Shown here piece after piece: positions 41,179-48,911 of a stretch of 64,000 bases of DNA. The DNA lies in assembly GCF_900101345.1 (NCBI RefSeq), contig NZ_FMUX01000007.1, positions 126,738 to 190,737 on the forward strand, written 5' to 3'. The DNA comes from Desulfoluna spongiiphila. GTDB taxonomy: Bacteria > Desulfobacterota > Desulfobacteria > Desulfobacterales > Desulfolunaceae. Made by a program: the position numbers and the translations under genes. Position 1 is the first letter of the stretch. The number at the start of each line of letters is the position of its first letter. The notes under the pieces are model-generated. The model did no database searches and was not told where the DNA came from. It saw only the letters and a list, made by a program, of their open reading frames with translations.

Positions 41179-41778
41179 ATGGAAGACAACGCAAAAAAAA
41201 CAGTACGCACGCGACCCTGCTCGGACTTCACCGATGCCGTCCTCTCCAACAAACGGGGCCTGCCCCATCTGTCGGAAAAGCTGGCCGACATGCTCAAATC
41301 AAGCGAAGATGCTAAGAAACGAAAAATCTCCTACAGCATCTCCTCCCTGTCCCAGACCCTCATCAAGACCCTCTCCGATGAGGCCGGGGCCACCCAGGGA
41401 CATCTCGTGGACCTGGCCCCCTTTCTCTTCGGAGCCGTCCTTGAAGATGCCATGGAACGGCGCAAAGAGGCCCTGGACACCCTGACCCTCCTCACCGGAC
41501 AGATTAAGAGCAGCCTCAAGGCCTTTTCCGCTCAGGCCCCCCACCTGGCCCCCTATGCGGAGCACATCGCCACCATGGTCACCGAACTCTGCGCCATGGA
41601 GCAGGGCGCCGTGGCCTCCAAAAACCACCAGGGCGTCTCACGGGAGAACCACCCTCTCCTGTCCGCTGTTGCCCCCGGCGACACAAAGCCCCCCTACTAC
41701 AAAGAGATCGAGGCCCTGCTCTCCAGGGAGAGCCGCCTGGAAGCCCTGTTTCAAGCCGCCACCCGGGACGACGAGTAG
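41179..41778 (+). CDS. Helical protein of unknown function (199 aa)
   Basis: 199 residues, predicted almost entirely alpha-helical, soluble. Blocks include SDFTDAVLSNKRGLPHLSEKL near 15, a helix pair SYSISSLSQTLIKTLSDEAG near 52 and DTLTLLTGQIKSSLKAF near 100. ATG 41179 has GGAGG 13 nt upstream. No known motif. It is separated by 314 bp, rich in GTGCGA motifs, from a secreted hydrolase. Confidence 0.6.
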   Translation: MEDNAKKTVRTRPCSDFTDAVLSNKRGLPHLSEKLADMLKSSEDAKKRKISYSISSLSQTLIKTLSDEAGATQGHLVDLAPFLFGAVLEDAMERRKEALDTLTLLTGQIKSSLKAFSAQAPHLAPYAEHIATMVTELCAMEQGAVASKNHQGVSRENHPLLSAVAPGDTKPPYYKEIEALLSRESRLEALFQAATRDDE

Positions 41779-41797
41779 TCCCCACACCCGCCACTTA

Positions 41798-42026
41798 TCG
41801 CACCTCAAACACCCTCAAAGAAAAAATCAGTGCGAACCACACACCGCAAATAAAAACAAAAGTGCGACAACACACTTGACAACCCTCCCCTTTTCCTCTT
41901 AAGACATAATCATATGTGTCACCAAGTTCTCTTTTCACCCCAAACAACCGGACAGCGGGTGTCTCGGCACGACGCGCACCCAAACACTTCGCACCAATCC
42001 AGGCAAAAACCACACCAGCGGTGCGA
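41798..42026. promoter_or_regulatory. Cluster of TCGCAC/GTGCGA motifs
   Basis: Five copies of the hexamer lie within 229 bp, at 41798, 41830, 41862, 41989 and 42021, in both orientations, upstream of the secreted hydrolase. ACTTATCGCACC at 41793-41804 recurs exactly at 33770-33781, upstream of the cytoplasmic fmdE. TTGACA at 41876 may be a -35. A regulator binding site array is inferred. Confidence 0.45.
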
Positions 42027-42092
42027 ATAATAGGTGCAATGAAACCGCCCCGGGCCACCTGCCCCAACCGGTCCCAAGACCAAGGAGCCCCC

Positions 42093-43010
42093 ATGAAACG
42101 TCTCATCCTGTCCCTTGCCGTCACCGCCCTTGCCCTTCTGGGCGTCTCACAGGCGGCACCGGCCTGTACCAGCTTTGCCGTCGGCGGCCCCCGCCCCATC
42201 TTCGGCATGAACTTTGACTACGCCCGGTTCCCCATGAAACTCCTGCTGGAAGACAACGGAAACCTGCGCACCTTTCACCTCGCCTTTGAGCGGGTCATCC
42301 AGGGAGAGCACATCTTTGTGACCACCGGCGGCATGAACAGCAACGGCCTCTTCTACGCCTGCCAGGAACTCCACCCCCAGGTTCGCACCCCACCCCCGCC
42401 CCGGGAAGGCGACATGCCCCTTTATCTCCTCAACACCATGGTGGGCCGAATGAAAACCGTTGCCGAACTCAAGGCCGTGTGCGCCAAAGCCCACCTGACC
42501 CAGGTGCCGGATGTCACCTGCCACACCCTGTTTGCAGACAAAACCGGAGCCGCCCTTGTGGTGGAGACAGGCACCGGGAGGAACCTCCTCACCCCCATGA
42601 CCGGCCCCTACCTGGCCATGGCCAACTTCGCCAGCCACGGCATGAAGGGAAAACCCTACCAGGACGCCCGGGGGTGCGGGGACGATCGCTACAAGGTCCT
42701 CTGTGCCTACCTGGAAAAAACCAGAGTCCCCTTTGATGTGGACCACGGCCTGTCCGCACTGGAACAGGCCTACAACCGAAACCCGGCATACCCCACCAGC
42801 TGCTCCATGGTCTTCGACCCACAGGCCGCAGAGGTGTTTCTGGCGTTTCACCGTAATTTTTCCAAAGTCTGGAAGGTCTCCCTTAAGACGGGCACCGTAG
42901 AAACCTTCCGGGGCTTTGATACCGCCACCAAGCATCAGCTCGGCAAAAACGGAATCCTGGTCTCGGAGCTCCTCGACGCGGAAGCAACCGCTGCACCCCC
43001 ACAGCAATAA
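42093..43010 (+). CDS. Secreted Ntn hydrolase (linear amide C-N hydrolase / choloylglycine hydrolase type)
   Basis: 305 residues. Residues 1-23 are a signal peptide; cleavage would expose the catalytic cysteine in APACTSFAVGG (N-terminal nucleophile Cys24). FGMNFDYARFPMKLL near 38, TTGGMNSNGLFYACQEL near 78 and the late CSMVFDPQAAEVFLAF fit the penicillin V acylase/bile-salt-hydrolase fold. It would cleave linear amides in the periplasm; candidate substrates include acyl-homoserine lactones or bile-salt conjugates, unproven. ATG 42093 follows AAGGAG. GGAGG directly after its stop begins the coupled methyltransferase gene. Confidence 0.85.
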   Translation: MKRLILSLAVTALALLGVSQAAPACTSFAVGGPRPIFGMNFDYARFPMKLLLEDNGNLRTFHLAFERVIQGEHIFVTTGGMNSNGLFYACQELHPQVRTPPPPREGDMPLYLLNTMVGRMKTVAELKAVCAKAHLTQVPDVTCHTLFADKTGAALVVETGTGRNLLTPMTGPYLAMANFASHGMKGKPYQDARGCGDDRYKVLCAYLEKTRVPFDVDHGLSALEQAYNRNPAYPTSCSMVFDPQAAEVFLAFHRNFSKVWKVSLKTGTVETFRGFDTATKHQLGKNGILVSELLDAEATAAPPQQ

Positions 43011-43023
43011 GGAGGCACGCCAG

Positions 43024-43842
43024 ATGCCGGCAATCCAGAACAGTTCAAAACGGATGATGATGTCGCTGATCAGCTTTTTATGCCACGGGACATGGCGGTT
43101 TGAAAAAGCCTACGACACGATTTACAAGGGACAGAACAAGAGCCACTGCTTTGCGGCCATTGTCAAGGAAGCCTTCGGGGATGAGTTCCCCGAAGAGACG
43201 GAGACCTACAGCTTTGTCACCGCAACGGAGCTGAACCAAATGGCCCGGCACCTTCAGCTGAAGGAAGGGCACTGCCTGGCGGACCTTGCCTGCGGCAGAG
43301 GAGGCCCCGGCATGTGGCTGGCACGCCATACCCGTGCCAGCCTTTTCGGCGTGGATATCTCCAAAGAGGCGGTGGCCACGGCCACACGGCGTATCCCCGA
43401 TTTCGATTTAGAAGGCCGGGCCGCATTCACCACCGGCACCTTCTACGGCACCGGGCTAAAGACCGGAAGCTGCGACGGAGCGATCTCCGTAGATGCCCTG
43501 TGGCTGGCCCCGGACCGGGCCAGGGCCCTGGCTGAAATCCACCGGATCCTCAAACCCGGCGGGCGGTTTGTCTTTACCACCTGGGACGGCAACATCCCCT
43601 TTATGCCTGCAGACCACAGACAGTGCCTTGGGGATGCAGGCTTTGATGTGGAGGTTTACGAAGAGACCCGGGGGTGGCTGGAGAGACAGCTGGCCGTTTA
43701 CGAGGGCGTATTGAAATCAAAGGACCAGCTGATAAGGGAGATGGGAAAGCGCTGCGCCATGCCCATCATCAAAGAGGCCCGCTCCACCCCGCCCGTCATA
43801 GAGAAAAGCACCCGGATTTTTGTGGCGGCACGAAAAAGATAA
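43024..43842 (+). CDS. Class I SAM-dependent methyltransferase
   Basis: 272 residues. Motif I is LADLACGRGGPGMWLAR near 88, the acidic residue after beta2 is in FGVDISKEAV near 110, and motif IV is SCDGAISVDALWLAPDR near 148, followed by ILKPGGRFVFTTW. This is the UbiE/COQ5-like small-molecule methyltransferase layout. The substrate is unknown. It starts 13 nt after the hydrolase stop behind GGAGG, so they form an operon. Confidence 0.88.
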   Translation: MPAIQNSSKRMMMSLISFLCHGTWRFEKAYDTIYKGQNKSHCFAAIVKEAFGDEFPEETETYSFVTATELNQMARHLQLKEGHCLADLACGRGGPGMWLARHTRASLFGVDISKEAVATATRRIPDFDLEGRAAFTTGTFYGTGLKTGSCDGAISVDALWLAPDRARALAEIHRILKPGGRFVFTTWDGNIPFMPADHRQCLGDAGFDVEVYEETRGWLERQLAVYEGVLKSKDQLIREMGKRCAMPIIKEARSTPPVIEKSTRIFVAARKR

Positions 43843-43868
43843 CCGATGCCATACCCCACGCCACAACC

Positions 43869-43898
43869 TAAAAAAGCCTCCGGCACCCTGCCGGAGGC
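43869..43898 (-). terminator. Terminator of the CC/Se selenoprotein gene
   Basis: On the minus strand GCCTCCGGC pairs with GCCGGAGGC around an AGGGT loop, followed by TTTTTT. It is R1-derived in sequence and has its T-run only on the minus strand, so it serves the small selenoprotein gene that ends at 43951. Confidence 0.75.
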
Positions 43899-43950
43899 CT
43901 CTCACCTCTCACCTCTCACCATGACCTATGACCTAATTTACCTGTTTTCC

Positions 43951-44265
43951 CTATCCACTATAAACGATCGCCCCCACCCCGCTCACCACAAGCTCCTTGA
44001 AAATCCACCTCTTTTCAAGGGAGATGGTGATGACGCGGTCTTCCGGTTCCATCCCCACGGGATGCCAGACCGTGAACCCGGAGACAAGGCTGGCTGTGTA
44101 CGACTCTGTATAAAGGGGGGTTCCCCGACGGACCGCCGGGGTGCGGGTGGTCACCTGCCGCAGGGCGCATCAGCCCCCCGAAGCGTGGTGGGTCTCCATC
44201 CAGACCGTGACTTCACGGCCCTTTTTCGCGATGTATGCCTGTGCATCCGGGGTGATCTCAAACAT
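43951..44265 (-). CDS. CC/Se-motif family small selenoprotein (UGA 44170-44172 read as Sec32)
   Basis: ATG 44265 follows AGGAGAGG. The frame runs 31 codons (MFEITPDAQAYIAKKGREVT ... HHASGG), meets TGA, and continues open for 72 more (CALRQVTTRTPAVRRGTPLY ... VGAIVYSG) to a stop at 43951, giving 104 residues with Sec32-Cys33. This matches the small HesB/IscA-like family known as CC/Se motif family (seleno)proteins, in which GGCC or GGUC is followed by a PxVRxGxP block. Function is unknown; a redox or metal role is assumed. A GC-rich region (CCTG...CAGG) downstream of the UGA could form the recoding hairpin. It has its own terminator. Confidence 0.82.
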
Positions 44266-44595
44266 AAGTAGCCTCTCCTGGGTCAAAGGATGTCTGCCTG
44301 GAACAAAACCTGCGAGAGCTGATTATAGGCACACACGCAAAAAAAGAAAACGCCTTCCCCTTTTTCAAGGCAAGGCATCTCACTTCAAAGGAAAAAAAGG
44401 GTCCCTTTACCATCCGCCAAACGGCTTTGATTATAGAGGGTTGCACCATGGCCCAGGGCGCCGGTACGGCAACGGGTCTCTTTATCCTTTCCATTGCCCG
44501 AAACCGTCTGTATATACCAGCCCATCTTCCGTTGCTCCCCCCTTGAACAGGGCCGGGTAACGGCCTGTTGAGAGCCCCCTTCGTTGCCCCTGAGT
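44266..44595. other. Divergent gap between the CC/Se gene and YitT
   Basis: 330 bp. Minus-strand ORFs here continue upstream of the selenoprotein but show no protein-like pattern. It contains an A+T-rich block at 44338-44400 suitable for promoters; nothing else stands out. Confidence 0.45.
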
Positions 44596-45483
44596 ATGAA
44601 ATGGAACCACCGAACCATGACTGACCGAGCCTGGATAACCACCGGAAAAAACGTTGCCAAAAATGTGTGTTTCCTCTCCCTGGGAAGCTGCCTGTCGGCC
44701 CTATCCATCAACGGGATCCTCATCCCCAACCACTTCCCCTCAGGCGGCATCACGGGCTTGGGCCTGCTTCTGCACTACCAGTTCCCCGAGATCCCCTTTA
44801 TCCTCTTCTACCTGATGTTCAACGTGCCCCTGTTTGCCGTGGCCTGGAAATACGTGGGGCGGCGGTTTTTCCTTTACAGCCTCCTGGGCCTTGCCATCTT
44901 CTCCCTGTGCGTCCACTTCATCCACGTCCCCATCCCCCTGCACGACAAGATGCTCGACGCCCTCATGGCGGGAATCCTCTCCGGTACGGGCCTCGGCATT
45001 ATCCTGAAATCCTACGGTTCCTCGGGGGGCACGGACATCCTGTCGGTGCTTCTCCTGAAACGGTTCTCCATCCGCCTCGGCAACACCACCCTTGCCCTGA
45101 ACATCCTGGTGGTGATCCTCTCCTATGTCCTCTCCACCCTGGACATCATCGTCTACACCATCGTCTTTCTCTACGTGAACGCCAAGGTCCTCAACGTTGT
45201 CTTCATGGGGATGAGCCACCGGAAGATCGTACTGATTATCTCGGAAAAATGGGAGGGGCTCTCGGCACGGATGCTCAAGGAGTTCAGAAGGGGCCTTACC
45301 ATCATCCACGGGGAAGGGGCCTATTCGCACCGGGACGAAAAAATCCTCTATGCGGTGATCACCCTGCGGGACCTGGGCCGGGTCAAGGACATCATCCGGG
45401 AGGTGGACCCCATGGCCTTTGTGGTGGTCACCGAAACCCTGGATGTCATGAACCCCCGGGTGGGCAACCAGCCCCATTGGTAA
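44596..45483 (+). CDS. YitT-family membrane protein (DUF161/DUF2179)
   Basis: About 295 residues. Five or six membrane helices (residues 20-195: FLSLGSCLSALSINGILIPN, GGITGLGLLLHYQFPEIPF, LSGTGLGIILKSYGSSGGTD, ILVVILSYVLSTLDIIVY) are followed by a soluble DUF2179 domain ending with GRVKDIIREVDPMAFVVVTE. These proteins are common, function unknown, with transporter-like sequence. No clear ribosome binding site decides among ATG 44596 and 44617; 44596 is used. R1 follows immediately. Confidence 0.85.
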   Translation: MKWNHRTMTDRAWITTGKNVAKNVCFLSLGSCLSALSINGILIPNHFPSGGITGLGLLLHYQFPEIPFILFYLMFNVPLFAVAWKYVGRRFFLYSLLGLAIFSLCVHFIHVPIPLHDKMLDALMAGILSGTGLGIILKSYGSSGGTDILSVLLLKRFSIRLGNTTLALNILVVILSYVLSTLDIIVYTIVFLYVNAKVLNVVFMGMSHRKIVLIISEKWEGLSARMLKEFRRGLTIIHGEGAYSHRDEKILYAVITLRDLGRVKDIIREVDPMAFVVVTETLDVMNPRVGNQPHW

Positions 45484-45487
45484 AAAG

Positions 45488-45672
45488 ATGCCTCCGGCGG
45501 CAAGGTGTGCCACCTTGAAATCAGGTTGCGAATGCGTTTTCCCCTTCGTTCCTCAGGGAAAATCACATTCGCCTTTGATTCAAATTGAACTGAATCTGTT
45601 TTTAAAACCTGTTTGTTAAACCCGTCGTTATAAAATCAGGCAAACGTTTGCCCCACGGGAGGGTCGCCGAAG
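45488..45672. repeat. R1 element, copy at 45.5 kb
   Basis: GCCTCCGGCGGCAAGGTGTG, hairpin GCGAATGCGTTTTCCCC...GGGAAAATCACATTCGC, then AAACCTGTTTGTTAAACCCG and a worn right end CCCCACGGGAGGGTCGCC. The minus-strand ORF reading FPEERRGKRIRNLISRWHTL is repeat-derived. Confidence 0.75.
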
Positions 45673-45721
45673 ACACCTTTAAACGTGTTGCCTCCGACGG
45701 CGAGGTGACAGGATAGGGGAC

Positions 45722-46309
45722 TTAGAACAATGTCACCTTCGTCGGCTCTTTCACCGTGGCCCGGATCTGTTCGGCCTTTTTCCGCTCTTCCCACATGAGC
45801 TGCGCCGACTTCATGGAGCGACTTTTCTTGAGAAACGCGTCCCCGGTGCGGGTATGAAAGATAAGCTTCCTGACGTAGATCCCCCCCAAATCCCGGCTTA
45901 CCACCGGAATCCCCTCGTTTGCAAGAAAGGTGATCACAAACTCGGAGAGCTTCCGACCCACGGCCTGGGCTTCGATGAGGCCCGGGATGACGCTGGCCCC
46001 GCCAAAAACCTTGGCCCTGATGCGGCTGCGTTCCGCTCCCCGCATCATGACGGCGTTGATAAGAAGCTCCATGGAATTGATCCCGTAGCGTGCCGACAGG
46101 TTGAAGCGTTTGAGATCGGCCCGTCCGGGAAGGAGGATATGGTTCATGCCCCCCACCCGGCTGACGGGATCGAAGAGGCACACCGAGACGCACGAGCCCA
46201 GAAGGGTTCTGATCACGGCGGGCTCCCTGCTGGCGTAGTACTCCCCGATGGAAAGGGTCACCCGTTTCACCGACGCATTGGTGACGGGCATCACCGCCTT
46301 TTCATACAT
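45722..46309 (-). CDS. cheD: CheD chemoreceptor glutamine deamidase
   Basis: 195 residues. CheD's catalytic Cys and His are in [27 protein letters not shown] (Cys in GSCV, His in MNH), and AKVFGGASV is the third motif. It deamidates glutamines on chemoreceptors and can interact with CheC/CheY. ATG 46309 overlaps the end of cheB by 8 bp. Last gene of the chemotaxis operon. Confidence 0.92.
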   Translation of the reverse strand: MYEKAVMPVTNASVKRVTLSIGEYYASREPAVIRTLLGSCVSVCLFDPVSRVGGMNHILLPGRADLKRFNLSARYGINSMELLINAVMMRGAERSRIRAKVFGGASVIPGLIEAQAVGRKLSEFVITFLANEGIPVVSRDLGGIYVRKLIFHTRTGDAFLKKSRSMKSAQLMWEERKKAEQIRATVKEPTKVTLF

Positions 46310-47378
46310 GGTGGGTCTCGCCGCAGCACCCAAGGACCACCCCGGAGATCTGCTCCAGGGAGACCACCCTGTCGACGCCCCCGAGCTTGATCGCCTCGTT
46401 GGGCATGCCAAAGACAACACAGGAGGCCTTGTCCTGGGCGATGGTGGCAGCCCCGGCCTGTTTCATCTCCAGAAGGCCCTTGGCCCCGTCGTCCCCCATG
46501 CCCGTCATCAACACCCCCACGGCATTTTTCCCGGCATACCGGGCCGCAGAACGAAAGAGCACGTCCACCGAGGGACGATGGCGGGACACCAAAGGGCCTG
46601 TCTTCACTTCCACATGGTAGCGCGCCCCGCTTCGTTTCAGCAGCAGATGCATGTTCCCCGGGGCGATGAGGACCTGCCCCCTGGCCACGGGATCCTTGTT
46701 CTCCGCCTCCTTAACGGAAACCCGGCACAGGGTGTCCAGGCGCTTGGAAAAGGCCTTGGTGAAGTGCTCGGGCATGTGCTGCACGATGACCATGCCCGGA
46801 GCATCGGCGGGCAACTGCTCCAGAAAGATCCGAAGGGCCTCGGTGCCGCCTGTGGAGGCCCCGATGACCACCACTTTTTCCGTGGTTTCCAGCATGGCCC
46901 GCGTGGACTTGACCAGGACGGCGTCCGCGCTCAGCTTCGGCTCCACGGATCGCAGGCTCGGTTTTTTTTTCACATGGGAAAGGGCCGCGGACTTCACCGC
47001 ATCGCAAATCTGGATGCGAGACTCCGCAAGGAAGGCCTTGGTGCCCAGGGTGGGCTTTCGGATGATCTCCACCGCCCCGAGCTCCAAGGCTTTCAGGGCT
47101 GTGGCCGACTCCTCCGCCGCAAGGCTGGAGCACAGCACCACGGGAATCGGATGCTGGGCCATGAGTTTTTCCAGAAAGGTGATGCCGTCCATCTTCGGCA
47201 TTTCAACATCCAGGGTGATGACATCGGGCACCTCCTCCCTCATCTTCCGGGCGGCGTCATAGGGGTCGGATGCCGTGGCCATCACCTCAATGTCGTCATC
47301 GGATTCAAGAATCCCGGACAGGGTCTGACGCACCAGGGCGGAGTCGTCAACGACAAGAACCCGTACCTTCTTTTTCAT
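46302..47378 (-). CDS. cheB: CheB protein-glutamate methylesterase
   Basis: 358 residues: receiver domain 1-120 ([14 protein letters not shown] with DD, and [13 protein letters not shown] phospho-acceptor), linker, and methylesterase domain 170-350 with the catalytic Ser in [13 protein letters not shown], His in [10 protein letters not shown] and Asp in [12 protein letters not shown]. It removes methyl groups from chemoreceptors when phosphorylated by CheA. Overlaps cheR by 32 bp and cheD by 8 bp. Confidence 0.95.
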   Translation of the reverse strand: MKKKVRVLVVDDSALVRQTLSGILESDDDIEVMATASDPYDAARKMREEVPDVITLDVEMPKMDGITFLEKLMAQHPIPVVLCSSLAAEESATALKALELGAVEIIRKPTLGTKAFLAESRIQICDAVKSAALSHVKKKPSLRSVEPKLSADAVLVKSTRAMLETTEKVVVIGASTGGTEALRIFLEQLPADAPGMVIVQHMPEHFTKAFSKRLDTLCRVSVKEAENKDPVARGQVLIAPGNMHLLLKRSGARYHVEVKTGPLVSRHRPSVDVLFRSAARYAGKNAVGVLMTGMGDDGAKGLLEMKQAGAATIAQDKASCVVFGMPNEAIKLGGVDRVVSLEQISGVVLGCCGETHHV

Positions 47379-48240
47379 GCTCTCTCACTTTTTTGTAAAC
47401 GGTGGGCGCCACGGGTACCAGCGGCAACACCTTGCAATCCAGAAACTCCGAATGCCCCATGAAAATATACCCCCCCGGGGCAAGACGGCTGCAGAGCCTC
47501 AACAGCAGTTGCTCCGTGGTCTCTTTGTCAAAATAGATGGTCACGTTTCGGCAGAAGATGATGTCCATGGCCTTGTCGAGGCGATACTCCGAATCCATGA
47601 GGTTGAGCTGCCGAAAGGCCACTTTTTTTCTTAACCCCGGCACAATCCTCACCAGGTGACGGCGGGGATCTTTGCTCTTCAGCAGGTACTTTTTCCTCAG
47701 GGCAAGGGGCACCGGGGCGATCTCCGAGGCGTCGTACACGCCCTTTCTGGCCACCTCAAGGACGCGGGTGGAGATATCCGTTGCCAGGATGGAGAAATCA
47801 AACCCCGGGTTGCGCCGGGCGTACTCACTCAGCACCATGGCCAGGGTATAGGGTTCGTCCCCCCTGGAACAGGCGCAGCTCCAGGCCTTAAGCTTATGCC
47901 CGGCCTTCAGGGAATCCATGTACCCGGGCAGGACCTCGTCCACAAGGCAGGTGAAGTGGTTCGCCTCCCTGAAAAAATCGGTCTTGTTCGTCGTCACCTC
48001 GTCGATGAAGTGGGAGAGCTCCTGTTCCATGCCCTCCGGGCTGAAGAGGTACTCGCAGTACTGGGAATACGAGCCCATGTCCAGCCGGCTCAGCCGTTTG
48101 CAGAGGCGCGCCTCGATCATCCCCTTTTTGACGTCCGGCACCTTGATGCCGAACCGGCCCTGGATAAAACGTGCAAGGGTCCTGAAATCCCGGGTGGAGA
48201 GATGGGGATGAAACGTGGCCCTGCGCCGATTGCCGACCAT
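47347..48240 (-). CDS. cheR: CheR chemoreceptor methyltransferase
   Basis: 297 residues. An N-terminal helical domain ([20 protein letters not shown]) is followed by the SAM-binding domain with [20 protein letters not shown] near 118, [19 protein letters not shown], and [20 protein letters not shown]. It methylates chemoreceptor glutamates. ATG 48240 is chosen for the strong GAGAGGAG 7 nt upstream; an upstream ATG at 48294 has weaker context. Confidence 0.94.
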   Translation of the reverse strand: MVGNRRRATFHPHLSTRDFRTLARFIQGRFGIKVPDVKKGMIEARLCKRLSRLDMGSYSQYCEYLFSPEGMEQELSHFIDEVTTNKTDFFREANHFTCLVDEVLPGYMDSLKAGHKLKAWSCACSRGDEPYTLAMVLSEYARRNPGFDFSILATDISTRVLEVARKGVYDASEIAPVPLALRKKYLLKSKDPRRHLVRIVPGLRKKVAFRQLNLMDSEYRLDKAMDIIFCRNVTIYFDKETTEQLLLRLCSRLAPGGYIFMGHSEFLDCKVLPLVPVAPTVYKKVREHEKEGTGSCR

Positions 48241-48308
48241 GGGCGGCTCCTCTCCCGGGCCGTAGCCCGGGACACGATGACGGGTTAGGTTCATGGGCGT
48301 GGGGTCCT

Positions 48309-48806
48309 TTAGCCTTCGGCCTGAAGGCCTGTTTCCTGCACGCCCGAGAGCTCATCGGCGGAAAAGACCCTGTCGATATCAAGGATAATGATAAACTCCT
48401 CGTTCTTCTTTCCCATGCCTTTGATAAACTCGGTTTTCAGGCGCGTGCCGATGCGCGGAGCAGGCTCCACCTGGTCCGGTTCAAGGTCCAGGACTTCCCG
48501 CACCGAGTCCGCAAGGGCACCGATGAGGGCCCGTTCTCCGTCGATGTCGGTTTCCATGATGATGATGCAGGTGTTGACGCCCTTTTCCGTTGCCGGCATC
48601 CCGAATTTAAGCCGCAGGTCCACCACGGGCACCACACCGCCCCGTAAATTGATGACGCCCCGCATAAAATCCGGCATCCTGGGGACGGTGGTGATCTCCG
48701 TGTAATCCAGCACCTCCCGCACCTGCATGATGTCCAGGGCGTACACCTCCCCATGGAGCATGAACGCCAGGTAACGGCCTGTCTCTGTGATCCCTTCGAT
48801 GGTCAT
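48309..48806 (-). CDS. cheW: CheW coupling protein
   Basis: 165 residues of one CheW/SH3-like domain: YLAFMLHGEVYALDIMQVRE, MRGVINLRGGVVPVVDLRLKFG and the closing IILDIDRVFSADEL. It links chemoreceptors to CheA. ATG 48806 is taken as start; a GTG at 48836 in frame is possible but adds only 10 unconserved residues. Lies between the receptor and cheR in the operon. Confidence 0.94.
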   Translation of the reverse strand: MTIEGITETGRYLAFMLHGEVYALDIMQVREVLDYTEITTVPRMPDFMRGVINLRGGVVPVVDLRLKFGMPATEKGVNTCIIIMETDIDGERALIGALADSVREVLDLEPDQVEPAPRIGTRLKTEFIKGMGKKNEEFIIILDIDRVFSADELSGVQETGLQAEG

Positions 48807-48911
48807 AGTCTGATATCTCTCGTCAACCCGTTCCACGACACGGACGTTCCCCCAGGTCGCTCTGGGGGAACCGTCCGCATCGCCAAACGGTTTTATTGGT
48901 CAATGCCCGAA

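Noticed and set aside
44258..44494. Minus-strand ORF upstream of the CC/Se gene
   Set aside because: Composition is not protein-like and it has no ribosome site; the real start is ATG 44265.
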